Shown: positions 7,657-15,741 of the stretch, piece after piece
Numbering within the stretch: position 1 is the stretch's first letter
How the letters are laid out: each line of letters begins with the position of its first letter
Assembly: GCA_964415045.1 (NCBI GenBank)
Contig: CAYPZL010000059.1
Coordinates: 1-27,567, forward strand
DNA length: 27,567 nt
Source: CAYPZL01 sp964415045
GTDB lineage: Bacteria > Planctomycetota > Phycisphaerae > Sedimentisphaerales > Anaerobacaceae
Direction: 5' to 3'
Position numbers and translations under genes: made by a program
Notes under the pieces: generated by a model
What the model was told of the DNA's origin: nothing
Seen by the model: only the letters and a program-made list of their open reading frames with translations
The model's database searches: none

Positions 7657-9060
7657 ATGAGACTGACGACTTCGACGATTGGACTTTTGTTTGTGACGCT
7701 GTTGAGCGCCGTCGCTTCGCAGGCGTTGGGGGCAAAACGCCCCAATTTCATGTTCATCATCGCCGACGACTGCACCTATCGTGACATCGGCTGTTACGGC
7801 GGGCAGGCGCACACGCCGAATATCGACAAGCTCGCGCGCGAGGGAATGCGTTTCGAGAACTGCTTCCAGGCGGCGCCGATGTGCTCGCCCACGCGTCACA
7901 ACATCTACACGGGCCAGTACCCGGTCAAGACCGGAGCGTACCCGAACCACACGCACGTCAATCCCGGCGTCAAGAGCATCGTCCACTATCTCAAGCCGCT
8001 GGGCTATCGCGTGGCCCTCAACGGCAAGCGGCACATCGGGCCGGCCGAAGCGTTCCCCTTCGAGTACGGCGGCAAGAAGAACCCGGACATGGCCTTTGCG
8101 GACAAGTTCATCGGCGAGTGCGTCGAGAGCGATACGCCCTTCTGCATCTTCCAGTGCTCCAACGAGCCCCACTCGCCCTGGAACAAGGGCGACGCCTCGC
8201 GCTACGATCCGGCCCAGTTGAAGCTGCCGCCGTACTTCGTGGACACCGAGGAGACGCGGGAGAACATGTCCCGCTACCTCGCGGAGATCACCTACTACGA
8301 CGGGCAGGTGGGCGATTCCCTGGCCTTGCTGGACAAGCACAAGGTGGCCGGCAACACGCTGGTCATCGTCGTCAGCGAGCAGGGATCGAGCTTCCCCTTC
8401 GGGAAATGGACTTGTTACGACACCGGGTTGCAGTCGGCGTTCATCGCCCGCTGGCCGGGGAAGATTCCCGCCGGCACGGTGAACCCGGCCCTGATCGAGT
8501 ACGTCGATGTCACGCCGACGTTCGTGGACGCCGCCGGCGGCACGCCCGATCCGGTCCTGGACGGCAAGAGTCTCCTGCCCGTCCTAACGCAGGGCAAGCA
8601 GCATCACAAGGACTACGTGTTCGGCGAGATGACCACGCGCGGGATCAACAACGGATCGGATTATTTCGGCATCCGCTCGATCCGTTCGCGCGAGTATAAA
8701 TACGTCTGGAACTTCACGCCTGAGATGCGGTTTCAAAACGCCTGCACCAGTTCGAGCATCTTCAAGTCCTGGCAGGCCAAAGCCGTCACGGACGCCCACG
8801 CGGCCGAACTGGTGCGCCGGTATCAGCACCGCCCGGGCGAAGAGCTCTACCGCGTAACGGACGATCCCTTCGAGATGACCAACCTGGCAGCGGACCCGCA
8901 ATTCGCCGACGTCAAAGAGGATTTGCGGAAGCGCCTGCTGGCCTGGATGGAGGCGACCGGCGACAAGGGCCAGCAAACCGAACTGGAAGCGCGGCAGCAT
9001 CAGGGCGGCAACCGCGCCGCCGCCGTCCGGGCTGCCTCCAAACGAAGGGGGACGCGATGA
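7657..9060 (+). CDS. Exported formylglycine sulfatase (alkaline-phosphatase superfamily)
   Basis: This encodes a 467-residue secreted sulfatase that hydrolyses sulfate esters or N-sulfates, probably from a polysaccharide. The ATG at 7657 has GGAAAGG 8 bases upstream and opens a signal peptide ending SQALGAKRP. Metal-binding FIIADDC (37-38) is followed by MCSPTRHNIYTGQYP, where Cys76 of C-S-P-T-R is the residue converted to formylglycine. NGKRHIG gives Lys124 and His126. The usual C-terminal D-N-G metal motif is replaced by VVSEQGSSFPFGKW (Glu241-Gln242), a variant I associate with heparan-sulfamidase-like planctomycete sulfatases, but that is from memory. The stop overlaps the next start (ATGA at 9057), so the two sulfatases are translationally coupled. 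A formylglycine-generating enzyme is not in the window. Confidence 0.92.
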   Translation: MRLTTSTIGLLFVTLLSAVASQALGAKRPNFMFIIADDCTYRDIGCYGGQAHTPNIDKLAREGMRFENCFQAAPMCSPTRHNIYTGQYPVKTGAYPNHTHVNPGVKSIVHYLKPLGYRVALNGKRHIGPAEAFPFEYGGKKNPDMAFADKFIGECVESDTPFCIFQCSNEPHSPWNKGDASRYDPAQLKLPPYFVDTEETRENMSRYLAEITYYDGQVGDSLALLDKHKVAGNTLVIVVSEQGSSFPFGKWTCYDTGLQSAFIARWPGKIPAGTVNPALIEYVDVTPTFVDAAGGTPDPVLDGKSLLPVLTQGKQHHKDYVFGEMTTRGINNGSDYFGIRSIRSREYKYVWNFTPEMRFQNACTSSSIFKSWQAKAVTDAHAAELVRRYQHRPGEELYRVTDDPFEMTNLAADPQFADVKEDLRKRLLAWMEATGDKGQQTELEARQHQGGNRAAAVRAASKRRGTR

Positions 9061-11228
9061 ACAAGCTAGCGAGCCGTATCATTTTGCTTCTGACGTTGCT
9101 CGTGACAGCGTCGGGGTATGCCGCCGGCGTCAACCGTCCGAACATCATCCTGATGATGGCCGACGACATGGGGCTGGGCGACACCAGCGCATATCAGGAC
9201 TTCACGGGCAACAGCGACCGCGAGCAGGTCCACACGCCGCAGATGGATCGGTTGGCCCGCATGAGGGTGCGGTTCACCGACGCGCACACGCCGTCGAGCC
9301 GCTGCACGCCCACGCGGTATGCCCTCTTGACGGGACGCTACCCCTGGCGCAACCGGCTCAAGCACTGGGTCCTGTTCGGCTCGCAGGGCGATCCCATGAT
9401 CGAGCCGGATCGGCCCACGCTGGCCACCATGCTGCGCGATCTCGGGTACCGCACGGCCATGGTGGGCAAGTGGCACGTCGGGCTTCGTTATCGTCGTGCC
9501 GATGGGACGCCCGCCGCCGGTTGGGACGACGCGGAGCTGACGCAGCCGCTGTACGACACGCCGCCGGACCACGGGTTCGATTATTGCCGCATCACCTCCC
9601 GCTCGCACGGCACCTCGGGCGCCCAGGCGGGCAAGAAGAACAATACCGCCTCGCAGTCCATCGGCCCGGGGCACATTCACGGGCGGACCGCCGTCAGTGC
9701 TGCGGGCTCGGGCAAGAAGCTCGTCGATGAAGGCCCCGACGCCTACGTCCTGACCGAACTGGGCGGCCGGCACTCGGACCATGCGGTCGGCTTTCTCCAC
9801 GAACATCTTTCCGGCGCGGAGACGCGCGACAGGCCCTTCTTCCTTTATTACGCCTGCAACTCCAACCATTCGCCCTACACGCCGGACACGCACATCGGCG
9901 ATACGCCGGTGGCCGGGGCGGCCCGCAGCGTCGCCGGAGACGCCATGGACAAGCGGTCCGACTTCATCTATGAGAACGACGTGGCGCTCGGTCGCCTCCT
10001 GGACCTCCTCGAACGAACCGACGATCCGCGTCACCCCGACAAGAAGCTGATCGAGACCACGCTGGTGATCTTCACCAGCGACAACGGGGCCGAGAAGAAC
10101 AGCAACGTGGCTACCGGGCCGTTCCGCAGCAACAAGGGCTCGGTCTACGAGGGCGGCCATCGCGTCCCGTTCCTCGTTGCCTGGCCCGGCGGAGGCATCG
10201 GCGACGGCAACGCCTCCGATCCCGGGCGCAGCAGCGACGTAGTGATGGGTCTGACGGATGTCTATGCCACCTTTGCCGAGATGCTTGGCGCGACCTTGCC
10301 CGATCCGCGCACGGGCGATAAGGGCGCCGAGGACAGCGTCAGCGTGCTGGCGGCCTGGCGCGGCGGGACGCCGGCGAGCCGACCCTTGCTTTTCAATGAC
10401 CACAAGGAGGCCGAGGACCATGCCGCCGGTGCGATCCGCCTCGACCATCCGACGGTGAATAGCCACGTGTATGCGGGCAAGTGGAAGCTGTTTTTCGATG
10501 CCGACTTGCTGCGGCGCGGGCGCGTGAATCCCACCGAGCTGTACGATCTGGCCACCGATCCGCAGGAAAGGAACAACCGCATCGACGAAGAGGCTCTGGC
10601 ACCGCTCGTGGGGCACCTGGCGCATCAGGCCCTGTTGCATCGGACGGCAGGGGGACATCGGCTGGCGCGCTTCGCCCCCGCGACGCGCATTCGCTTTGAC
10701 TGGTGCACCGATGAGGACGCCGAGCTTGCCGACGGCGTGGTGCAAGTCGGGCTGTCCGCACGGTTCGCGGGCCGGTCGGCGGCGGGCGTGACGGCCGCCC
10801 CGAAGGTCGCCGGCGCGCCGGATGTGACAATGACGGTGATCGGCGTGCGAGGCGCTCGCGCCCTCAACCGCGAGACATTCCGGCCCAACAATCGCGGGCT
10901 GGGCCTGAGCGGCGGCACGTTCGATCAGGTCGACAACGGAGAGGCCCTGTTGATTCGCTTCGATCGGGATGTCATCGTGGAATCGGCGGAGGTGGTGGCC
11001 GGCAACGGTGTCTGCGGCGGTTTCTACCGCATGGCCGATGCCGCCGCCCTGCATATCTATTGCGTGGACGCGGACAACGACGCCAAGGATCAGTCGGGCC
11101 TCCTGAGCGATCTGGGAGTGCTCCGGGCCGGGCAGACCCTGCGCCTGGACAGCCACCGGCATCTGGGAGTTGAGTCTCCCGGCTGCTGGCGCCTCGCCGC
11201 GCTGACCGTGCGCGTGCTGGGCCCCTGA
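9057..11228 (+). CDS. Exported formylglycine sulfatase with C-terminal extension
   Basis: This encodes a 723-residue secreted arylsulfatase-type enzyme. It has a signal peptide (MNKLASRIILLLTLLVTASGYAAG), MMADDMGLGD metal ligands, then SSRCTPTRYALLTGRYPWR with Cys83 as the formylglycine site, VGKWHVGL and FTSDNGAEKNSN. The sulfatase part ends with the usual TELYDLATDPQERNN at about residue 500. After that about 190 residues have no counterpart in ordinary sulfatases: a strand-rich stretch with ALNRETFRPNNRGLGLSGG and DNGEALLIRFDRDVIVESAEV, ending CWRLAALTVRVLG. That region looks like a beta-sandwich accessory domain, possibly sugar- or surface-binding. Translation is coupled to the first sulfatase by a 4-base overlap. 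Confidence 0.92.
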   Translation: MNKLASRIILLLTLLVTASGYAAGVNRPNIILMMADDMGLGDTSAYQDFTGNSDREQVHTPQMDRLARMRVRFTDAHTPSSRCTPTRYALLTGRYPWRNRLKHWVLFGSQGDPMIEPDRPTLATMLRDLGYRTAMVGKWHVGLRYRRADGTPAAGWDDAELTQPLYDTPPDHGFDYCRITSRSHGTSGAQAGKKNNTASQSIGPGHIHGRTAVSAAGSGKKLVDEGPDAYVLTELGGRHSDHAVGFLHEHLSGAETRDRPFFLYYACNSNHSPYTPDTHIGDTPVAGAARSVAGDAMDKRSDFIYENDVALGRLLDLLERTDDPRHPDKKLIETTLVIFTSDNGAEKNSNVATGPFRSNKGSVYEGGHRVPFLVAWPGGGIGDGNASDPGRSSDVVMGLTDVYATFAEMLGATLPDPRTGDKGAEDSVSVLAAWRGGTPASRPLLFNDHKEAEDHAAGAIRLDHPTVNSHVYAGKWKLFFDADLLRRGRVNPTELYDLATDPQERNNRIDEEALAPLVGHLAHQALLHRTAGGHRLARFAPATRIRFDWCTDEDAELADGVVQVGLSARFAGRSAAGVTAAPKVAGAPDVTMTVIGVRGARALNRETFRPNNRGLGLSGGTFDQVDNGEALLIRFDRDVIVESAEVVAGNGVCGGFYRMADAAALHIYCVDADNDAKDQSGLLSDLGVLRAGQTLRLDSHRHLGVESPGCWRLAALTVRVLGP

Positions 11229-11301
11229 ACGCCGGCGCAGGAGTGAGGTTACCGCCGCAAGACTTGCACGCACGCGCACGCTCCGTGTCCGTCCGATCGT
11301 C

Positions 11302-11330
11302 TTGACTTCCATCTCGCGCTCGCCTATACA
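11302..11330 (+). promoter_or_regulatory. Sigma70-like promoter for the DUF3616/GH36 genes
   Basis: TTGACT (11302-11307) and TATACA (11325-11330) are 17 bases apart, with an expected start near 11337 and a leader of only about 18 bases that keeps the AGGAG binding site. It indicates a transcription unit separate from the sulfatases. Confidence 0.6.
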
Positions 11331-11354
11331 TGGTCAGAATGAACAGGAGTCAGA

Positions 11355-12377
11355 ATGTACGATCGTAGAAGCTGGAAGGGCGTCGTTCGCCGTGTATTGA
11401 GGTGCTTCTTTGCGTCCGTGCTGCTGGGCCCGGCGTGTGCCGATTCGGTTCAGCCGACGGGGGAAGGCGCGAGGCCCTGGACGCGGGTCGAGCTTGTCGG
11501 ACGCTATTCCTTCAAGGGGCCCGTTCTCGAAGACAAGGATCTCAGCGGTATCGCGTGCGTCTCGGAGCGCTACGGCCTCGTGGGCGCCGACGAGGGGCGG
11601 GCCGTCCAGGTCGTCGAGCTGTCCCGGACGGCGCGGACGCTGACGGTCACCGGGACGATTCCGCTGCTCGATGCGGGCGCGGAGATCGACGTCGAGGCGA
11701 TTGCGGCCGAAGCGGGTTGGTACTACGTGGTCGGTTCGCACGGCGTAGCCAAGAAAACCGGCGACAGCCAGGCCAACCGGTTCAAGGTCTTTCGTCTCAG
11801 GGCCAATCCTGCAACCGGCTCGGCGGTGGTGCGCGATACCGCCAGTCTTTCGGATCTGCTGCGCCGCGATCCCGTCCTGGGCGCGTACTTCCAGAAGCCC
11901 TTACAGCACCGGGGCCTGAACATCGAAGGACTGGCCGTGCGCGACGGCAGGCTCTTCTTCGGCTTCCGTGGGCCGAACCTCGACGGCGCCGCCTTCGTTT
12001 TGGAAATTCGCGCCGACGATGTGTTCTCGCGCAAATCGCGGCCTGAGTATGTGCTTCACCGGCTCGCGCTGGGGAACGGGCTCGGCATACGCGAGATCGT
12101 CGCCGCCCGGACGTGCTTTCTCATCATCGCGGGCAACTCGGGCGCCGAGCCGTCGGACCGATTCCCACGCGCCGAGAACTACCGCGCCGGTCGCGGCTAC
12201 GCGCTCTTTGCCTGGGACGGCAAGGGCGCCCGCGTTCACGAAATCGGGCCCATACCCAACGCCCCGGGCAAGGCCGAGGCGATGACTGTGCTGGACGAGG
12301 CCCCCGACCAGGTGACCGTTCTCATGCTGTTCGACGGTCCCAAGGGTGGGCGTCCTTCGATATATCGCATTGATTAG
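11355..12377 (+). CDS. Exported DUF3616 protein
   Basis: This encodes 340 residues of unknown biochemical role, probably exported (a positively charged N-terminus followed by VLRCFFASVLLGPACAD, which ends in a possible lipobox-like cysteine). The ATG at 11355 follows AGGAG by 5 bases. DUF3616 marks are LSGIACVSERYGLVGADEG near the start, then IDVEAIAAEAGWYYVVGSHG, LNIEGLAVRDGRLFFGFRGP, and a terminal APGKAEAMTVLDEAPDQVTVLMLFDG. Repeated strand-turn units of this kind suggest a beta-propeller. The GH36-type gene begins 43 bases downstream, so the two are likely co-transcribed from the promoter at 11302. Confidence 0.8.
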   Translation: MYDRRSWKGVVRRVLRCFFASVLLGPACADSVQPTGEGARPWTRVELVGRYSFKGPVLEDKDLSGIACVSERYGLVGADEGRAVQVVELSRTARTLTVTGTIPLLDAGAEIDVEAIAAEAGWYYVVGSHGVAKKTGDSQANRFKVFRLRANPATGSAVVRDTASLSDLLRRDPVLGAYFQKPLQHRGLNIEGLAVRDGRLFFGFRGPNLDGAAFVLEIRADDVFSRKSRPEYVLHRLALGNGLGIREIVAARTCFLIIAGNSGAEPSDRFPRAENYRAGRGYALFAWDGKGARVHEIGPIPNAPGKAEAMTVLDEAPDQVTVLMLFDGPKGGRPSIYRID

Positions 12378-12420
12378 GTCAGGTTTCACAGGTATCTGCG
12401 AATGATCCGGAGGTGAATTC

Positions 12421-14757
12421 GTGCGAAAGACAAGCTATCTAACAATCGCGTGTGTCATTGTGCTGAGTGTCTCCGGCCCATCGTTGTCGGCGGCCGACGC
12501 AGACGCGGGCGGCGTTCTCCGAATCGAGAACGATCGCTTGCTGCTGGAGTGGGACGCGTCGAGGATGTCCTTCTCCGTGACTTCCAAGGCGACGGACTGC
12601 TGTTTCATCGAGCGGGGGACTCTGGCCGGCGACGGGGGCGGCAGGGCCCGAAAGAGCAGCGTTCGCCATCCGGTCTGGGGCCGGGGGCAAACGCTGCAGA
12701 TCGAATCCGGGTCGGGACAGGTCGATTCGCTGGCGTTGTTTGCGGGGCGTCCGTTTGTTGTTTTCCGCAGGACGTTGAGCAACGGCACGAGCGAGAAGAG
12801 GATCGTTGAGCGCATTCGCCCGATGAGCCTGCGGCTGGGCCTGGAGCCGGAGCCGGCCGAACTGCGGACGCTGGGCACGGCCGGTCTTACCGCCGTCGAT
12901 CGCGAGTCCAATCCGGGCAGCTACTCGTTCCTGGCGATTGCCGATCCCGATAGTCGCACCGGCGTCGTGGCCGGCTGGCTCACGCACGAGCGCGGCAGCG
13001 GCGTGCTGTTCTCCGATGTCCGGGACGGCAAAGCGGTTCTCGACGCGCAGCTCGATTACGGCCGGCTTCTGGTCGAGCCGGGCCAGAAGGTGAGATCGGA
13101 GACGCTGCTGATCGGCTTCTTCGAGGATGCCCGTCTCGGTCTGGAGGCGTACGCCGACGCGGTCGCCGAGCACTACCGCATCGAACTGAAGCCGCAGCCG
13201 ACGGTCTATTGCACGTGGTACCACGCCGGGGCGTCCGACGAGCACGAGCTGCGACGAACTGCTGCCTTTGCGAAAGAGCACTTGGTCCCGTACGGCTTCT
13301 CGGTGATCCAGATCGACGACAAGTGGCAGGCCGGCGAGAAACTGGAGGGCCCGCGCAAGAATTTCACCACGCACCGCTCCGACGGACCCTACCCGTCCGG
13401 CATGAAACCGACCGCCGACAATCTCAAACGCCTCGGGCTCACGCCGGGAATCTGGTTCATGCCGTTCGCGGGGACCTGGAACGATCCGTTCTTCGCCGAC
13501 AAGCAGGATCTCTTCGTTCACAAAGACGGCAAGCCCTTCGAGGTCCGCTGGGGAGGCACCTGTCTCGACATGACCAACCCGAAGACACAGGAGTACGTGC
13601 GTTCGGTGGTCCGGCGGATCGCCCACGATTGGGGCTACGAATACTTCAAGCTCGATGGCTTGTGGACCGGTATGGCCGCTCGCATCCTCTACGTCAACAC
13701 GGGATACCGGGACGACCACTTGGGCGAGTCGGTCCTGCACGATCCGCACAAGACGCACGTCGAGGCCTACCGTGACGGCTTGAAGCTCGTCCGCGAGGCG
13801 GCGGGCGACGACGTCTTCTTCTTAGGCTGCAACGTCGCCCAGAACATGCGCACGCTGGGCGGCTCCTTCGGCCTCCTCGACGCCATGCGCATCGGCCCGG
13901 ACAACGGCCGCAACTGGTCGGCTATCTGCCGCGGGCCGTTCAGCGGAAGCAATCTCTACTTCCTGCACGGACGCGTGTGGTACAACGACCCGGACCCGAT
14001 CTACGTGCGTGACAGCGTGCCGCTGGAGCACGCCCGCGCCCTGACCTCGTGGGTGACGCTCACCGGGCAACTGAACGCCAGCAGCACCGACTATACAAAA
14101 CTTTCGGCGGAGCGTCTGGACCTGCTGCAACGGTCGATGCCCGCCCATACTCTCAAGCCGCGACCGGTGGACTTGTTCGAGCAGAGGATCCCCCGCATCT
14201 GGCTCTTGACCGACAACCGTCACGCGCCCCGGCGGGACGTGGTCGGGCTGTTCAACTGGGCCGAGAAAGAGCCGGTCCACATCGCGTACCCGCTGGCGAA
14301 GATCGGTCTGTCGGAAACCGGGCGGTACGCGGGCTTCGACTACTGGGCCGATGAATTCGTCGAGCCGTTCGGCAAGACGTTGGAGACGACCCTGCCGCCC
14401 GCCAGTTGCCGTATCCTGGCCGTGCGCCGCGTGGCGCGAAGGCCCCAGGTGCTCAGCACATCACGTCACATCACGCAGGGTGTCGTGGACCTTCGCGAGG
14501 AAGCGTGGCGCCGTCGGGCGAAGGAACTCGTCGGCGTGAGCAAAGTCGTGGGCGGCAAGGTATATGAGCTTCGGATCGCCGCGATGCGGAAGTCGGGGCA
14601 CTGGCAAGCGACAGGGGCGAGCGTGTCGCAGCAGGACGCGGCCGCCGGCGTCAAGATCGCGATTGTCGACCAAACGGACTGGAAAATCCGGGTACGAATC
14701 GACGCGCCCCACAGCCGGGACGTGCGCTGGTCGGTCCAATTCGCCAAGCCCCGCTGA
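12421..14757 (+). CDS. Exported GH36-type alpha-galactosidase-like glycosidase
   Basis: This encodes a 778-residue secreted glycoside hydrolase of the GH36/GH27 (melibiase) clan. Translation starts at GTG 12421, 7 bases after GGAGG; the signal peptide ends near GPSLSAAD. An N-terminal beta-sandwich (to about residue 255) is followed by a TIM barrel opening with VYCTWYHAG. The barrel includes SVIQIDDKWQ, LGLTPGIWFMPF and the nucleophile motif YEYFKLDGLW (Asp412); DAMRIGPD supplies the likely acid/base (Asp494). A C-terminal domain starts near VGLFNWAEKEP. Family members release alpha-galactose or related sugars, retaining the anomeric configuration. Beside two sulfatases, a sulfated galactan or fucan-like substrate is plausible but unproven. 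Alpha-N-acetylgalactosaminidase activity is the main alternative. Confidence 0.88.
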   Translation: MRKTSYLTIACVIVLSVSGPSLSAADADAGGVLRIENDRLLLEWDASRMSFSVTSKATDCCFIERGTLAGDGGGRARKSSVRHPVWGRGQTLQIESGSGQVDSLALFAGRPFVVFRRTLSNGTSEKRIVERIRPMSLRLGLEPEPAELRTLGTAGLTAVDRESNPGSYSFLAIADPDSRTGVVAGWLTHERGSGVLFSDVRDGKAVLDAQLDYGRLLVEPGQKVRSETLLIGFFEDARLGLEAYADAVAEHYRIELKPQPTVYCTWYHAGASDEHELRRTAAFAKEHLVPYGFSVIQIDDKWQAGEKLEGPRKNFTTHRSDGPYPSGMKPTADNLKRLGLTPGIWFMPFAGTWNDPFFADKQDLFVHKDGKPFEVRWGGTCLDMTNPKTQEYVRSVVRRIAHDWGYEYFKLDGLWTGMAARILYVNTGYRDDHLGESVLHDPHKTHVEAYRDGLKLVREAAGDDVFFLGCNVAQNMRTLGGSFGLLDAMRIGPDNGRNWSAICRGPFSGSNLYFLHGRVWYNDPDPIYVRDSVPLEHARALTSWVTLTGQLNASSTDYTKLSAERLDLLQRSMPAHTLKPRPVDLFEQRIPRIWLLTDNRHAPRRDVVGLFNWAEKEPVHIAYPLAKIGLSETGRYAGFDYWADEFVEPFGKTLETTLPPASCRILAVRRVARRPQVLSTSRHITQGVVDLREEAWRRRAKELVGVSKVVGGKVYELRIAAMRKSGHWQATGASVSQQDAAAGVKIAIVDQTDWKIRVRIDAPHSRDVRWSVQFAKPR

Positions 14758-14799
14758 CCGACGAAGCGGCACCTCAGAGCATGGACTGTGTCGAGAGCT

Positions 14800-14869
14800 G
14801 TAGAATGGGTTCTCAACCCACGCGTTTCCGGATGTGGATGGTTGCGCGTGGGTTGAGAACGCCCCCTAC
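14800..14869. repeat. REP-like inverted repeat, copy D
   Basis: It starts GTAGAATGGGTTCTCAACCC and ends GCGTGGGTTGAGAACGCCCC followed by CTAC. The arms GTTCTCAACCCACGCG and CGCGTGGGTTGAGAAC are perfect inverted copies, with a short centre. The TTCTCAA tip matches copy A at 182. It lies 42 bases after the GH36-type gene. Confidence 0.75.
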
Positions 14870-14942
14870 AACGACTCGCGCCGTGCCGACACCCGACGGC
14901 CTGTCGTACACGAATTGTCCCTGGTTTGTATCAGAGGTAGAG

Positions 14943-15109
14943 TTTTGCAAAATGGAGATTAGGCTTATATTCTTCAAGGAAATCGTTGGTTTGATTTCCT
15001 TGAAGACGGAGCTTAAATACCAATACCCAATGCACTTACGTGCTCGGGAGGAAAAATCGACAAGAAGATTTTTCCTCCCTAAAGTAAGCCTAATCTCCAT
15101 TTTGCAAAA
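14943..15109. mobile_element. 167-bp MITE-like inverted-repeat element
   Basis: Perfect 25-base terminal inverted repeats lie at 14943-14967 and 15085-15109, starting TTTTGCAAAATGGAGATTAG. Inside are two further perfect hairpins: 14971-14984 with 14993-15006 (14-base stem, 8-base loop) and 15046-15058 with 15067-15079 (13-base stem, 8-base loop). Between them GCAC-TTAC-GTGC makes a smaller stem. The element is clearly richer in A and T than its surroundings and has no gene. No target-site duplication is evident at the edges. It fits a non-autonomous miniature transposable element moved by a transposase encoded elsewhere. A structured RNA or attachment site is the alternative. Confidence 0.7.
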
Positions 15110-15131
15110 GTTCAGTTGGAGGTCGTTTCCC

Positions 15132-15641
15132 TTGGAACGTGAGAACTTGTGGGCGCCGTGGCGCATCCCGTATATCAAAGGCCTGGAGAGAACCGAAGGT
15201 TGTTTTCTCTGTCACAACCTGGCCCATCCGGAGCAGGACGACGAGAATCTGGTGTTGTGGCGCACCGAGCGGAGCCTCGTCGTTCTCAATCGGTTTCCCT
15301 ACAACAACGGTCACCTGCTGATCGCGCCGGCCCGGCACATCGCCGATTGGGAGCAGACTTCGGACGCCGAGATGCTGGAGCTGACCAAGCTCATGCGGGA
15401 ATCGCAGCGGGCCCTGTCGCTGACGCTCAATCCGCACGGCTTCAACGTGGGCCTGAACTTCGGCCGCTGCTCCGGCGCCGGTCTGCCCGGCCACATGCAC
15501 ATCCACGTCGTGCCGCGCTGGGACGGCGACACGAACTTCATGAACGTCTGCAGCGACACCGACGTCGTCAGCCAGTCGCTGGTGGACTTATTGGGCGAAT
15601 TAAAGCAGGCCAGCGCCCAGCACGGCCTGCCCTCTCTTTGA
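15132..15641 (+). CDS. HIT-family hydrolase (Ap4A phosphorylase-like)
   Basis: This encodes a cytoplasmic HIT-family nucleotide hydrolase or transferase of 169 residues, acting on AMP-linked compounds such as diadenosine polyphosphates. The TTG at 15132 is chosen because GGAGG (15118-15122) sits 9 bases upstream and the family start (LWAPWRIPYI) follows at once; the ATG far upstream would translate the inverted-repeat element. A CFLCHN pair of cysteines suggests a metal site. PYNNGHLLIAPARH is the family strand-helix and GLPGHMHIHVVPRWDGDTNFM contains the H-x-H-x-H active site. The WAPWR start is typical of the branch with mycobacterial Ap4A phosphorylase. Its promoter must lie inside or beyond the inverted-repeat element, which ends only 22 bases before the start. 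Confidence 0.88.
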   Translation: MERENLWAPWRIPYIKGLERTEGCFLCHNLAHPEQDDENLVLWRTERSLVVLNRFPYNNGHLLIAPARHIADWEQTSDAEMLELTKLMRESQRALSLTLNPHGFNVGLNFGRCSGAGLPGHMHIHVVPRWDGDTNFMNVCSDTDVVSQSLVDLLGELKQASAQHGLPSL

Positions 15642-15672
15642 GACGGATTGCACGTTGGCGGCTGCAGGCGAT

Positions 15673-15700
15673 TTGCGATTTCTCGGTTTTGATGTATAAT
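15673..15700 (+). promoter_or_regulatory. Sigma70-like promoter for the small-protein/protease pair
   Basis: A consensus TATAAT (15695-15700) with TTGCGA (15673-15678) 16 bases upstream lies 41 bases before the GTG start at 15742. The -10 is perfect and the -35 moderate. Confidence 0.5.
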
Positions 15701-15741
15701 CATCGGTGTGAGAACGCGTTGGTTTTCTCAGGAGGTGCGCC

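Noticed and set aside
9066..11312. 748-codon minus-strand frame over the second sulfatase
   Set aside because: It is antisense to a clear sulfatase and has no recognisable domains.
14781..15131. Upstream extension of the HIT gene from an ATG at 14781
   Set aside because: It would translate the REP-like repeat and the inverted-repeat element. The TTG at 15132 has a proper GGAGG and gives the family length.
14813..15178. 121-codon minus-strand frame through the inverted-repeat element
   Set aside because: It is explained by the element's inverted repeats and hairpins. No binding site or coding bias was seen, though such frames may be mis-annotated in other genomes.
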